A stretch of 64,000 bases of DNA from the NCBI GenBank assembly GCA_050011535.1, contig JBEKIX010000004.1:21248-85247 (forward strand), given 5' to 3'. The notes beneath the pieces were generated by a model. That model was given only the letters and a program-made list of their open reading frames with translations. It was not told the DNA's origin and searched no databases. Positions 19,211 to 28,512 of this stretch are shown here, piece after piece. The position numbers were made by a program, and so were the translations under genes. The stretch comes from JAFNAG01 sp050011535. Its GTDB lineage: Bacteria > Acidobacteriota > UBA6911. Each line of letters begins with the position of its first letter. Position 1 is the first letter of the stretch.

Positions 19211-19870
19211 TTACTTCAAGAGCCGCTCGAGGCGTCCTTTCAAAAGTGCATAGGCAACCCCGCCGTTGACGCGTTCCGGAGGGCGGGACTCTGTGATGAT
19301 AAAAAACGTCGGGGTTACGGTGACATTGTGGCTCTCGCCCAACAGGACTTCAAGCCGCACCGCCTGCTCGATGGACGGATCGGTAGCCAGCTTTTGCACC
19401 CGCGTTAATTCGGTCGGATCCAAAACCCTCGCGACTACGGCGTCGATATTGCCGTCTTGCGACCACTGTGCTTGTTCCTGGTAAAGCGCGTCGAAGACCC
19501 TCAGCCAGGTCTCTCGTCCTAGCCGCTCAGCGGCCTGTGCATAAGAGGCCGCCTTACGGGAGTACTGATGCATTTCCAGGGGAAAATCATGGTACACGAC
19601 GTAGATCTTGTCGAGCCTCTTCTCTTTGGTAAAGTCGGCAATCAGAGGCTTCATCGTTTCCAAGTAAAACGTCCGGCACACTGGACACTGAAAATCGGAG
19701 TACACTTCGATCTTGAGCGGTGCGTTGGGCTGGCCGCCCAGCCAGAGATCCGGCTGCTTATCCGCACCGCCCTGTCCACTTGCCGAAAGCACTGCAGCTG
19801 CCAGGACCCATGCAGCCGCAGCCAAGATCCGTTTCCCGCTTTGCATCATTTGTTTCGGTGTTCGACCCAT
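19211..19870 (-). CDS. DsbA/DsbG-like exported thioredoxin-fold protein
   Basis: Exported thiol-disulfide oxidoreductase of the thioredoxin_4 (DsbA-like) family, 219 aa. The N-terminus is a Sec signal (RILAAAAWVLAAAVLSASG). The active site is FQCPVC, and the cis-proline loop VTPTFFI follows late in the chain, both as required. The CPVC dipeptide resembles that of bacterial proteins that oxidise or isomerise disulfides in the periplasm. It lies downstream of the Tes-like radical SAM gene on the same strand, separated by about 150 bases. No DsbB or VKOR partner is in the window. The specific substrate is unknown. Confidence 0.88.
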   Translation of the reverse strand: MGRTPKQMMQSGKRILAAAAWVLAAAVLSASGQGGADKQPDLWLGGQPNAPLKIEVYSDFQCPVCRTFYLETMKPLIADFTKEKRLDKIYVVYHDFPLEMHQYSRKAASYAQAAERLGRETWLRVFDALYQEQAQWSQDGNIDAVVARVLDPTELTRVQKLATDPSIEQAVRLEVLLGESHNVTVTPTFFIITESRPPERVNGGVAYALLKGRLERLLK

Positions 19871-20018
19871 TCTGACCTCGGCTCCATATGGTTGATGGGC
19901 CCAGTATACCCTGCCTGCTCATTCCCTTGAAGCGCAAAAAGGTATGAAGAGAACGGAAGGAGTTGGGGTGAGGGGATACCCAGGACGGGCACCCCTCTTG
20001 ATCAATCGGAGGGCCACC

Positions 20019-22079
20019 TTATCGTCCCGACTTGATCGTGACCAGGCTCTCCTGGTCCCTCTCCGGCATTGCAGGGTTTGAATGGCAGCCACAGCCGCCT
20101 CCCGACGATGTCCCTTGTAATACAGGGAGCGTGAGATGATGCGCGGTCGTGGGCAGCTGTACCTTTCGACCCTTTGCGAAGATCTCGTGCCGGCCTTGAG
20201 TCTTGTGCCACTCTGCCAGCGATGCCGTCTGGTGCATGTTCTCGATGATCTGACGCCAGCCCACGCCGGTGTTATAAGCGCAGAATGAGATCTCACCTTC
20301 CTGCGTGCCATAAGGAATGACGCACATTTCCGTGCGTCTGAAATCGTAATTCCACAGGTCCTGAAACCACATCCCTTCGATACAGAGCACGCGCCAATCG
20401 TCTTTTTCTGTCCGCGTTTTCATCCGGTCGTTGCGGTCGCTGTCCGAGCGGTCGGAGGCGGGCTTGAAAAGGTTGAGAATTTGCGACAGCGGGAATCCCT
20501 TGGGAGCTTTGTCGGCACGGTAGTTGCGCAAAATGGAGAGCGCCAGCTGCGCTGCCGTGAGCGTCTCGCCGCGCGCAGAATCGGTGATGATCGCGACGTC
20601 GCGAATAAACCTTTCATAGTCGAAGAACTTGAACAGAGGAGTCCACTCGTGAGTGCGCCGGTTGACTACGAGGAGGCTGAAAATGCCGCAGTTCGGGTGA
20701 CAATTGCAGGCACTCCAGCCCCAGGGGGCTTCCGGTCCCTGGAGGATGTCCATTACGCTCGTGAAGGCGCTGTATGAGGACAAGGGAAACCAGTCCCGCA
20801 TCGGCTCCCAGTCATTTCCCATCTGGGTTTTCAAATCTGCCACCATGCCGCTGAGCGTATAACGCTGCCGATAGCGCGTTTCATCGTCGATCTCTTCATC
20901 GCGACCCGTAAACGAGACCGGCTGAAAGGCGATGGTTTGGATCTTGTCAATGTTACGGACGGCAAAGTCCACGATCGGGCCGACCATGTCGTTATTGATC
21001 GTGTTGACTATAGTGGCCACCAGGGTGGTCTTCATTCCCACCTTGGCCATGTTTTCGATGGCCTGCAGCTTCACGTCGAAGAGGTTGCCGACTCCGCGGT
21101 GCTGATTTTTCTCGTTCGTCGTGCCATCGAACTGAAGGTAAGTGCCATGCAACCCGGCTTCGTGAGCTTTGCGAGTGAATTCCTCGCTTTGGGCAAAGCG
21201 GATCCCGTTCGTGGCCGCGAGCACGCGATAAAACCCGATCTTCTTTGCGTACGCCACGGCCTCGAGGAAGTGCGGCGAAAGCGTAGGTTCACCTCCGGAA
21301 AGCAGAACAATAATCTGGCGCCGTGGCTTGAATGAAACCGCGCGATCGAGAATTGCCTTGGTCTCTTCGAAGTCGGGCTCGTGGACATATCCAACCTGAT
21401 TGGCATCCATAAAGCACGGATTGCACATCATGTTGCAGCGATTCGTCAGATCGACGGTGAGGACAGCTCCGCGTCCGTATTGAATAGTGGAGGAGCCGTG
21501 GCGGTGGACTTTCTCATCCTCGGAACTACGGAAATCGCGTCCGAAAAACAGGCTTTCGATGCGCCGCGTAAAGGCAGGATCGGTCGAAAGAACGTCCTCG
21601 AAGGGACCGTGTTTCTCGCATACCTTGCGCATCAGGATGCGTCCGTGTTCTTCGAGGAGCTGAGCTTTGACCTCGCCGGGGCGGCCGTTCAAGAGCAGCG
21701 ACAAATCCGATTCTCCCAGCAAGATCGAATTCCTGACCTCGGGGACGCACCGGGGGCACAAAGAGTCTGTTGTGCGGGGAAAGCCAAGCGGCGGCGCCGT
21801 TCGTTCATGGCTCTTGAGGATTTTGCCCGGCGCCCATTTCGGTTGCGGCAACTCCCCTTCGGGCAGCCTGGCGTTGATCGCCTGAAACGCTTTCCATGTC
21901 CAGTTGGACAAGCCCGAAAAAAAGGAGGAGCCCGACCAGTTGAGCAGGCGAGCTTTGCCATTCTCGTTGCGTAACAAGTGATCCGTGTACATCCTTTCAC
22001 CCCCGGCCCGCAAGGGCCTATGCTCTTCCACCCGAATCGCGACCTCGTCAGCTGCGAAGGCGCGAGAAGAGCCGTGCAT
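20019..22079 (-). CDS. Radical SAM protein of the Tes/MJ0619 type (candidate membrane-spanning lipid synthase)
   Basis: 686 aa. It has a cysteine layout typical of the MJ0619/Tes group: an N-terminal pair in SLCPRC (Cys108, Cys111), Cys154 in KVCEKHG, the radical SAM motif CNMMCNPC (Cys215, 219, 222) after VDLTNR, SGGEP for SAM binding (261-265), CNCHPNC (458-464), and a C-terminal set CIEGMWFQDLWNYD...MCVIPYG...FCAYN (566, 586, 600). Archaeal Tes joins two lipid tails carbon-to-carbon to form tetraethers. Bacterial relatives are linked to membrane-spanning diabolic-type fatty acids. Acidobacteriota are known for iso-diabolic acid, so that role is inferred here. The first ATG (22079) is used; ATG 21990 begins a plausible shorter form. 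A divergent CBS-domain gene lies upstream. Confidence 0.75.
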   Translation of the reverse strand: MHGSSRAFAADEVAIRVEEHRPLRAGGERMYTDHLLRNENGKARLLNWSGSSFFSGLSNWTWKAFQAINARLPEGELPQPKWAPGKILKSHERTAPPLGFPRTTDSLCPRCVPEVRNSILLGESDLSLLLNGRPGEVKAQLLEEHGRILMRKVCEKHGPFEDVLSTDPAFTRRIESLFFGRDFRSSEDEKVHRHGSSTIQYGRGAVLTVDLTNRCNMMCNPCFMDANQVGYVHEPDFEETKAILDRAVSFKPRRQIIVLLSGGEPTLSPHFLEAVAYAKKIGFYRVLAATNGIRFAQSEEFTRKAHEAGLHGTYLQFDGTTNEKNQHRGVGNLFDVKLQAIENMAKVGMKTTLVATIVNTINNDMVGPIVDFAVRNIDKIQTIAFQPVSFTGRDEEIDDETRYRQRYTLSGMVADLKTQMGNDWEPMRDWFPLSSYSAFTSVMDILQGPEAPWGWSACNCHPNCGIFSLLVVNRRTHEWTPLFKFFDYERFIRDVAIITDSARGETLTAAQLALSILRNYRADKAPKGFPLSQILNLFKPASDRSDSDRNDRMKTRTEKDDWRVLCIEGMWFQDLWNYDFRRTEMCVIPYGTQEGEISFCAYNTGVGWRQIIENMHQTASLAEWHKTQGRHEIFAKGRKVQLPTTAHHLTLPVLQGTSSGGGCGCHSNPAMPERDQESLVTIKSGR

Positions 22080-22327
22080 AAAAGGCTATCAACCTTTCGC
22101 GAGTTGATCCAATTTTATTTGTGAATCGTCCTCGAGGTTGCCAATTTCCGGCCGATTCTGCATAGTATACGAAACGAGTTTGGGAGCTCGGGTAATTAGA
22201 ATCATAGGGATACTGTGGGGAAGGGAAAGAAGCTCGCTGCCAATCACTCCCTCGCTGACGTGAATGGCGTGCTCCGATGTGTCAATCCCCGGGACCGTCT
22301 GCAACTAAGAAAGTCAGGAGATCAAAC
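22080..22327. promoter_or_regulatory. Divergent intergenic region between the Tes-like gene and the CBS gene
   Basis: Both neighbouring genes read outward from this 248-base gap, so it should hold both promoters. No strong -35/-10 pair could be assigned by eye. A small minus-strand frame (22089-22304) lacks a ribosome site and is not called as a gene. The ribosome site for the plus-strand gene is AGGAG at 22316-22320. Confidence 0.35.
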
Positions 22328-22762
22328 ATGAAGACCGTGCGCCAGATGCTGCAAGCGAAAGGCTTCGACATATGGACAGTCGATCCTGATACTTCGGTTT
22401 ACGACACATTGAAACTCATGGCGGAAAAGAACGTGGGAGCCTTGCTTGTCATGAGAGAAGGAAAACTCCTCGGCATTTTCTCCGAGCGAGACTATGCGAG
22501 GAGGATGATCCTGCAAGGAAAACACTCGAAAGATACACTGGTGATGGAGGTCATGACTGAGAACCCAATCTGCGTCAGTCCGGACAAAACGGTCGAAGAA
22601 TGCATGGAACTTATGACAAACAACCACGTTCGGCATCTACCCGTGTTTGATGGCGGCCGGCTATTCGGTATCGTATCGATTGGCGATGTGGTCAAGGCGA
22701 TCATCACGGAACAGCAAGGCACGATCACCGACCTGGAAAACTACATTACTGGAAAGCGATAG
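22328..22762 (+). CDS. CBS-domain pair protein
   Basis: 144 aa made of two CBS domains that together form one Bateman module binding an adenosyl nucleotide (AMP, ATP or SAM). Domain 1 contains DTSVYDTLKLMAEKNVGALLV and domain 2 contains the pattern PICVSPDKTVEECMELM followed by HVRHLPVFDGGRLFGIVSIGD. The last part (ITEQQGTITDLENYITG) matches the stand-alone CBS proteins common in bacteria. An ATG at 22328 with AGGAG eight bases upstream is preferred to the longer open frame. It is monocistronic, converging on lpd. A ligand-sensing role is inferred, and no target is apparent. Confidence 0.9.
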   Translation: MKTVRQMLQAKGFDIWTVDPDTSVYDTLKLMAEKNVGALLVMREGKLLGIFSERDYARRMILQGKHSKDTLVMEVMTENPICVSPDKTVEECMELMTNNHVRHLPVFDGGRLFGIVSIGDVVKAIITEQQGTITDLENYITGKR

Positions 22763-22783
22763 GGTTTTGGCGCTCGATTCCAT

Positions 22784-24211
22784 TCAGCCCCGTTTGGGGC
22801 GATAGACGTGAGTGCTCTGGCCGTAAAACGATTCCGCAGCCTCCATGATGGTCTCCGAGAGCGTAGGATGGGGGTGTGTGCTCCACATCACATCCGAGGC
22901 AAGCGCGCCCATTTCGACCGCGAGCACTCCTTCAGCGATTAATTCTCCCGCACCGGCGCCGACTATTCCCGCGCCGAGAATCTGCCCGCTCTCCGGGTCG
23001 AGGATTAACTTGGTGGAACCGTCCGTGCGATCAAGGGTCAGGGCTCTGCCAGAAGCCCCCCAGGGGAAACGAACGACTTTGATGGAGCGATTGGTTTCCC
23101 TGGCTTTGGTCTCGGTGAGCCCGCACCAGGCAACTTCAGGATCCGTGAAGACTACTGCCGGAATAGCCTGCGGCTCGAATGCGACCTTGCGTCCAGAGAT
23201 CGCCTCGGCGGCGACACGTCCTTCGTGCGTTGCCTTGTGCGCCAGCATCGGCTCTCCGGCTACATCGCCGATCGCATAGATGTCGGGATCCGCTGTGCGG
23301 CGCTGCGCGTTGATCTTGATAAAGCCGCGTGCGTCCATTTCCACGCCTGTTTTTTCCAGCCCGTCGATTTCGGAATTGGGCTTGCGCCCGACGGAAACCA
23401 GCACGGCTTCGTACAACTGCTCAAGGTCACGCCCCTCGGCGCCCAGGAGGCGCGCGCGTATTCCCCCGGCTTCTTCCTTCAGGCCTGTGACTTTGGTGTT
23501 GAGCATGATCGAGTCAAACAAGTGTTCGAGCCGCTTCGCGAGGATCGAAACCAGATCGCGATCCACGCCAGGAAGCAATCCATCCGTCATCTCTATCAAG
23601 GCAACTTTGGTGCCCAGACTGGCGTAAACCGTGCCGAGTTCCAGGCCTATGTATCCGCCACCCACTACGAGCATCGTCTCGGGGACGCCCTTGAGTTCCA
23701 GCGCCGAGGTCGAGTCGAGAACTCGCGGACTTTCGAGTACAATCCCCGGCAGCCTCGATGGGCGCGATCCCGTTGCCAGAATCGCTTTTTCAAAATGCAG
23801 ATCTTCTTCTCCCCCGTCGTGCTTCCTGATCCTGAGGACGCGTCTATCCGAAAAACTCGCTCTCCCATGGATGTATCGGACGGCGCGTTGCTTGGCGAGC
23901 AGTCCAAGACCTCCGGTTAGCTTTCGAACGACATCCTCCTTCCAGGAGCGGAGCTTGTCGATATCGATCCGAGGTTCGGAAAACTCGATCCCCCAATGAG
24001 CCGCCCTGCGGGATTCAGCAATCACTTGCGCGACGTGGAGCAGCGCCTTGGAGGGAATGCATCCCCGATAGAGGCAGACCCCGCCTGGGTTTTCCTCCTC
24101 GCCAATTAATGCGACTTGCAGGCCCAGATCCGCGGCCATGAATGCGGCGGCATAACCTCCGGGCCCAGCCCCCACCACCGCGAGTTGGACAGTTTTCTCG
24201 TTCTCAACCAT
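22784..24211 (-). CDS. lpdA: Dihydrolipoamide dehydrogenase (E3)
   Basis: FAD enzyme that reoxidises the lipoyl groups of 2-oxoacid dehydrogenase complexes, reducing NAD. 475 aa, normal length. The FAD-binding motif GAGPGGYAAAF is at residues 13-23, and the redox disulfide is in GGVCLYRGCIPSKALL. The NAD-binding GGGYIGLELG and the C-terminal His-Glu active-site region (THPHPTLSE) are present. It is the last gene of a minus-strand operon aceE-aceF-lpdA; the gap to the E2 gene is 84 bases. It probably also serves the separate fused E1 enzyme, since only one E3 gene is seen. Confidence 0.95.
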   Translation of the reverse strand: MVENEKTVQLAVVGAGPGGYAAAFMAADLGLQVALIGEEENPGGVCLYRGCIPSKALLHVAQVIAESRRAAHWGIEFSEPRIDIDKLRSWKEDVVRKLTGGLGLLAKQRAVRYIHGRASFSDRRVLRIRKHDGGEEDLHFEKAILATGSRPSRLPGIVLESPRVLDSTSALELKGVPETMLVVGGGYIGLELGTVYASLGTKVALIEMTDGLLPGVDRDLVSILAKRLEHLFDSIMLNTKVTGLKEEAGGIRARLLGAEGRDLEQLYEAVLVSVGRKPNSEIDGLEKTGVEMDARGFIKINAQRRTADPDIYAIGDVAGEPMLAHKATHEGRVAAEAISGRKVAFEPQAIPAVVFTDPEVAWCGLTETKARETNRSIKVVRFPWGASGRALTLDRTDGSTKLILDPESGQILGAGIVGAGAGELIAEGVLAVEMGALASDVMWSTHPHPTLSETIMEAAESFYGQSTHVYRPKRG

Positions 24212-24295
24212 GCCTCGATCTCCGTGACGGGTGACACATGACGCGCGTCGCGGGAAAAGGAGTCCGCGCCCGTCATTCGAAAATGGTCATTCGTC

Positions 24296-25642
24296 TCATC
24301 CTTCCAGAGGAAGCAGGAAGGGCTGCTCCATTGCTTGCACAACCCAGCGCAGGAAGCGGGAGGCGTCCGCGCCGTCGATCAGTCTGTGGTCGTAGGAAAG
24401 AGATATGGGGAGCAAGAGCCGCGGTTCAAATTTGCCGGCGACAAAGATCGCCTCATGGCGGGCGCGCGATATTCCCAGAATCGCGACTTCGGGAGCATGA
24501 ATGATGGGTGAAAACTGCGTGCCGCCGATGCCTCCCAGGTTGGTAATCGTAAACACGGCCCCTTCCAGTTCTTTCAAAGTGATCTTTTTGCTTCGTGCCT
24601 TTTCCGCAAGCTGCGCAATTTCCACCGAGAGCTGAAGGATGTTCTTCTTGTCGGCATCACGGATCACGGGCACGATCAAGCCCCGGTCAGTGTCAACGGC
24701 GACACCGATGTGGTAATACTTTTTCAGGATGATTTGTTCACGCGCGACGTCCAGGCTTGCCGCAAAACTGGGGAAAACCTTGAGCGCGGAAGAGATCACC
24801 TTTACTGCGATCGAGGTGATCGTCAATTTGCCGCCGGCAGCCTCGACGGTGCTGGAAAATCGCTTGCGCAACTGCTCGAGATCCGTAATGTCCACGCTTT
24901 CGAAATTGGTCACATGAGGGATTGTGCTCCAGGAATAGCTCATGCTTGCGGCGATCTTGCGCCGAATTCCGGTTATATCTTTACGCTCGATGTCCCCCCA
25001 TCTGGAAAAATCCGGGAGCGGCAAAAGTCGGGGGCCCACGCCAGGATGATCCCCTGTGCTGCCGTCAATCATTCTCTTAGCGAACGCTTTTACGTCTTCC
25101 GCGAGGATGCGTCCCGCCGGACCTGAACCGCCTACCAGGGCGAGATCAATTCCCAGCTCGCGCGCCAGTCTGCGGACGGTAGGAGTGGCGGGTACGAGCC
25201 TATGCGGGGAAGCTTCGGCGACCGCGTCGCGCGGGGTATCCGACTCCGATTCCGGCGTGGGCCGAACGATGGGAGATGCCGGCAAAGCCGGCAGCCTGGT
25301 CTCTCTCTCGGGTTGCCTTTGTTCGGGTGCGGCATGGGCGGCGGCGTTTTCTTGCCGCGCGGCAGGAGCCGGATTTTCGAGGGCCGTCGAGACGGCTGCC
25401 GCAGCCGACTCATCCAGTGTGAACAGGAGTTGGCCGACCTTGACCCGTTCACCTTCGCGCACGTGGATTTCCTTGACGACGCCGCCGACGGCGGAGGGAA
25501 GCTCGAAGTCGGCCTTATCGGTCTCCAGTTCGAGCACGGGCTGATCGATCTCGACTCTGGTCCCGATGGAGACCAGGATCTTGATCAGCTCAGCAGATTC
25601 GACGTGCTCGCCAAGCTCCGGCAGCATGAATTGCATGGTCAT
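24296..25642 (-). CDS. aceF: Dihydrolipoamide acetyltransferase (E2) of pyruvate dehydrogenase
   Basis: Core of the pyruvate dehydrogenase complex, transferring acetyl from lipoate to CoA. About 448 aa with one N-terminal lipoyl domain (lysine in ELETDKADFELPS), an Ala/Pro-rich linker, a peripheral subunit-binding domain (PTVRRLARELGIDLALVGGSG) and the catalytic domain ending in SLSYDHRLIDGADASRF, where His and Asp of HRLIDG are catalytic. The start at ATG 25642 is chosen for its GAGGAA ribosome site; the open frame extends 11 codons further. A single lipoyl domain contrasts with the three of the E. coli protein. It lies between aceE (79 bases upstream) and lpdA. Confidence 0.93.
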   Translation of the reverse strand: MTMQFMLPELGEHVESAELIKILVSIGTRVEIDQPVLELETDKADFELPSAVGGVVKEIHVREGERVKVGQLLFTLDESAAAAVSTALENPAPAARQENAAAHAAPEQRQPERETRLPALPASPIVRPTPESESDTPRDAVAEASPHRLVPATPTVRRLARELGIDLALVGGSGPAGRILAEDVKAFAKRMIDGSTGDHPGVGPRLLPLPDFSRWGDIERKDITGIRRKIAASMSYSWSTIPHVTNFESVDITDLEQLRKRFSSTVEAAGGKLTITSIAVKVISSALKVFPSFAASLDVAREQIILKKYYHIGVAVDTDRGLIVPVIRDADKKNILQLSVEIAQLAEKARSKKITLKELEGAVFTITNLGGIGGTQFSPIIHAPEVAILGISRARHEAIFVAGKFEPRLLLPISLSYDHRLIDGADASRFLRWVVQAMEQPFLLPLEG

Positions 25643-25721
25643 GGGTTCCTCTTCGAGAGCGGCAGCGAACGGCACACATTGTACACAGGCTTTGGATGCG
25701 AATCATGTGTTTTGCGGCGGC

Positions 25722-28391
25722 TCAGGATGTCATCGGATTCGGTTTGTCTGGGTCTATCCCCAAATCTACCATTGCCTTCTTTAGAATCTCGGGGCCGACC
25801 TGTTTTTCCCGCGCCAGCGCCGAAAGAGTGGCGAAGGTGATGGTTCGTGCATCCACTTCAAAAAAGCCGCGGAGGGCTTCCCTGGTGTCGCTGCGCCCGA
25901 ATCCGTCGGTGCCAAGGCTGACCAGGGGACGAGGAAACCAGCGTGCGACGGAGTCAGGCAGCGCCTTGACGTAGTCCGACGCTGCGACAAATATGCCGGG
26001 TGCATCGGCCAGACATGCGGCCACATAGGGGATCCTTGGCCTCTCCATCGGATGCAACATGTTCCAGCGCTCGACCTCGTGCCCTTCCTTATACAGTTCT
26101 TTATAGCTGGTCACGCTCCAGACGTCGGCGGCCACGCCGTACTGTTCCTCCAACATTTTCTGGGCACGCAGCGCTTCGCGCAGAATGGCGCCGCTGCCGA
26201 AGAGTTGGGCGCGGAGTTTGGCCCGCTTGTTTTCCGAAGCCCTGAATCTGTACATGCCCTTGAGAATACCTTCCTGGACTCCCGGCGGCATGGGAGGCAT
26301 CGGATAGAATTCATTCATCACCGTCAAGTAATAGAAGACGCTTTCCTGCTCCTCATACATGCGACGGATCCCCTCGCGCACTATGACGGCGATCTCGTAC
26401 GCAAAGGCCGGATCGTAGCTGAGCAGATTCGGCAGCGGGTAGGCGAGCAACTGGCTGTTTCCGTCCTGGTGCTGAAGGCCTTCCCCGGCGAGTGTAGTTC
26501 GACCCGATGTGCCCCCGATGAGAAAGCCGCGGCAGCGGCTGTCACCTGCTGCCCAGATCAGGTCGCCGATGCGCTGGAACCCGAACATGGAATAGAAGAG
26601 GAAGAAGGGAATCGTATTTACGCACTGAGTCGCATAGGAGGTGCCCGCAGCGATGAAGGAAGAAATCGCCCCAGCCTCCGAGATCCCTTCCTCCAGGATT
26701 TGGCCGTTCTGGGCTTCCTTGTAATAGAGGAGCGTTTCCTTGTCGACGGGCTCGTAGAGCTGACCGACATGCGAATAGATGCCGACCTGGCGGAAAAGCG
26801 ATTCCATGCCGAACGTTCGCGCTTCATCCGGGACAATGGGGACGATCAGCTTGCCCAGCTTGTCGTCCTTCATCAGCTTGGAGAGCAAGCGTACGAGAGC
26901 CATGGTGGTGGCAATTTCCCTTTCGCCGGTGCCTTCGTAAAACTCGGCGAACAAGTCTTCGCTCGGGGTGATCAAGGGTGTGCATTTGGCATTCCGGAGC
27001 GGGACGAAACCGCCCAGTTTCTGCCGCCTTTCCTGCAGATACTGCATCTCGGGACTGTTCTCAGGAAGTTTGTGAAACGGCGCGTCGGCGATCTTCTCGT
27101 CGGAGATAGGAATGCCGAATCGGGAGCGGAATTCCCGCAATTCCTCGTCATTCATTTTTTTCTGCTGATGGGTTATGTTCCGGCCTTCCCCTGCCTCCCC
27201 GAGTCCATATCCTTTGATGGTGCGCGCCAGGATTACGGTCGGTGATCCCTTGTGTCCCACGGCGGCTTTGTAAGCAGCATAGACCTTGCTCGGGTCATGA
27301 CCACCAAGGCGCAACTTCCGGATCTGTTCATCGGAGAGATGCTTGACCATTTCCAGTAGGCGAGGATCTTTGCCGAAGAACCGGCTGCGATTGTAAGCAC
27401 CCGTTTCCACGCAGTATTTCTGCCACTCGCCATCCACGGTCTCTTCCATGCGCTGCACGAGAAGGCCGTCGCGGTCCTTGGCCAGCAGAGGGTCCCAATC
27501 GCTTCCCCAGATGACCTTGATGACGTTCCAACCCGCACCGTGAAAGATCGCTTCCAGTTCCTGGATGATATTTCCGTTGCCGCGCACGGGGCCGTCGAGA
27601 CGCTGCAGATTGCAGTTGATCACGAAGATGAGATTGTCCAGTTTTTCACGCGCCGCCAGCGTTATGGCCCCCAAAGCCTCCGGCTCATCCGTTTCGCCGT
27701 CGCCGATGAAAACCCAGACTTTTGAATCGGAAGGTTTGCGCAGGCCCCGATCCTCAAGATAGCGGTGGAAGCGCGCGCGATAAATGGCCGTGATCGGGCC
27801 GAGCCCCATGGAAACAGTGGGGAACTCCCAAAAGTCGGGCATCAGCCAGGGGTGCGGATACGAGGACAGGCCGCCCCCTTGATTCAGCTCGCGGCGAAAG
27901 TTCTCCATCTGCTCAACGCTCAAGCGTCCTTCAAGAAATGCGCGGGCATAGATCCCGGGTGATGCGTGGCCCTGGAAGTAAATGAAGTCACTGTCGGGAT
28001 GATTCTTGCCGCGGAAAAAGTGATTGAACCCGACTTCATAAAGCGTCGCGGTCGAGGCGTAGGTGGAGATGTGGCCTCCGATGCCGGGTGCGAGACGATT
28101 AGCGCGCACGACCATCGCGAGCGCATTCCAGCGCACCAGGCTTTTGATGCGCCGCTCGATCTCCCTGCTTCCAGGAAAGGGCGGCTCCCAGTCCACCGAA
28201 ATGGTATTGATATAGGGCGTGTTTGCCACGTAGGGGATCTTGACGCCGGATTTCTCAGCGCGCACGCGAAGCTTTTTCATGAGCCGCCCGACGCGCTCGG
28301 GTCCGCCGGACTCCAGAACGTAGTCCAGGGAGTCGAGCCATTCACGCGTCTCGATTCGTTCCAGTTCTTCAGCGTCGTTCGGATCTTTCAT
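25722..28391 (-). CDS. aceE: Pyruvate dehydrogenase E1 component, homodimeric type
   Basis: Thiamine-diphosphate enzyme that decarboxylates pyruvate and acetylates lipoyl-E2, 889 aa, the same length as E. coli AceE. Recognisable blocks are GGHISTYAS, DFIYFQGHASPGIYARAFLEG, the cofactor motif VFIGDGETDEPE...NLIFVINCNLQRLDGPVRGN, and the transketolase-like C-terminal half with DEARTFGMESLFRQVGIYS. Start ATG 28391 has GGAG seven bases upstream and matches the family N-terminus (DPNDAEELERIETREWLDSL); an upstream in-frame start at 28427 is less likely. It is the first gene of the minus-strand pyruvate dehydrogenase operon. Confidence 0.97.
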   Translation of the reverse strand: MKDPNDAEELERIETREWLDSLDYVLESGGPERVGRLMKKLRVRAEKSGVKIPYVANTPYINTISVDWEPPFPGSREIERRIKSLVRWNALAMVVRANRLAPGIGGHISTYASTATLYEVGFNHFFRGKNHPDSDFIYFQGHASPGIYARAFLEGRLSVEQMENFRRELNQGGGLSSYPHPWLMPDFWEFPTVSMGLGPITAIYRARFHRYLEDRGLRKPSDSKVWVFIGDGETDEPEALGAITLAAREKLDNLIFVINCNLQRLDGPVRGNGNIIQELEAIFHGAGWNVIKVIWGSDWDPLLAKDRDGLLVQRMEETVDGEWQKYCVETGAYNRSRFFGKDPRLLEMVKHLSDEQIRKLRLGGHDPSKVYAAYKAAVGHKGSPTVILARTIKGYGLGEAGEGRNITHQQKKMNDEELREFRSRFGIPISDEKIADAPFHKLPENSPEMQYLQERRQKLGGFVPLRNAKCTPLITPSEDLFAEFYEGTGEREIATTMALVRLLSKLMKDDKLGKLIVPIVPDEARTFGMESLFRQVGIYSHVGQLYEPVDKETLLYYKEAQNGQILEEGISEAGAISSFIAAGTSYATQCVNTIPFFLFYSMFGFQRIGDLIWAAGDSRCRGFLIGGTSGRTTLAGEGLQHQDGNSQLLAYPLPNLLSYDPAFAYEIAVIVREGIRRMYEEQESVFYYLTVMNEFYPMPPMPPGVQEGILKGMYRFRASENKRAKLRAQLFGSGAILREALRAQKMLEEQYGVAADVWSVTSYKELYKEGHEVERWNMLHPMERPRIPYVAACLADAPGIFVAASDYVKALPDSVARWFPRPLVSLGTDGFGRSDTREALRGFFEVDARTITFATLSALAREKQVGPEILKKAMVDLGIDPDKPNPMTS

Positions 28392-28512
28392 TTTCCGTCT
28401 CCATGCAGCACCCGTCAAATCAAACAACCTATGTGAAATACGTTGCGACGAGTTTGTTCCTATGTCAAAGATTTTCCAATCCTGAAGGAAACCCGGGCCG
28501 AGATGAGGGCCG

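Noticed and set aside
22089..22304. 71-codon small gene in the divergent gap
   Set aside because: No ribosome site, no motif, and it would cover the expected promoters of both flanking genes.
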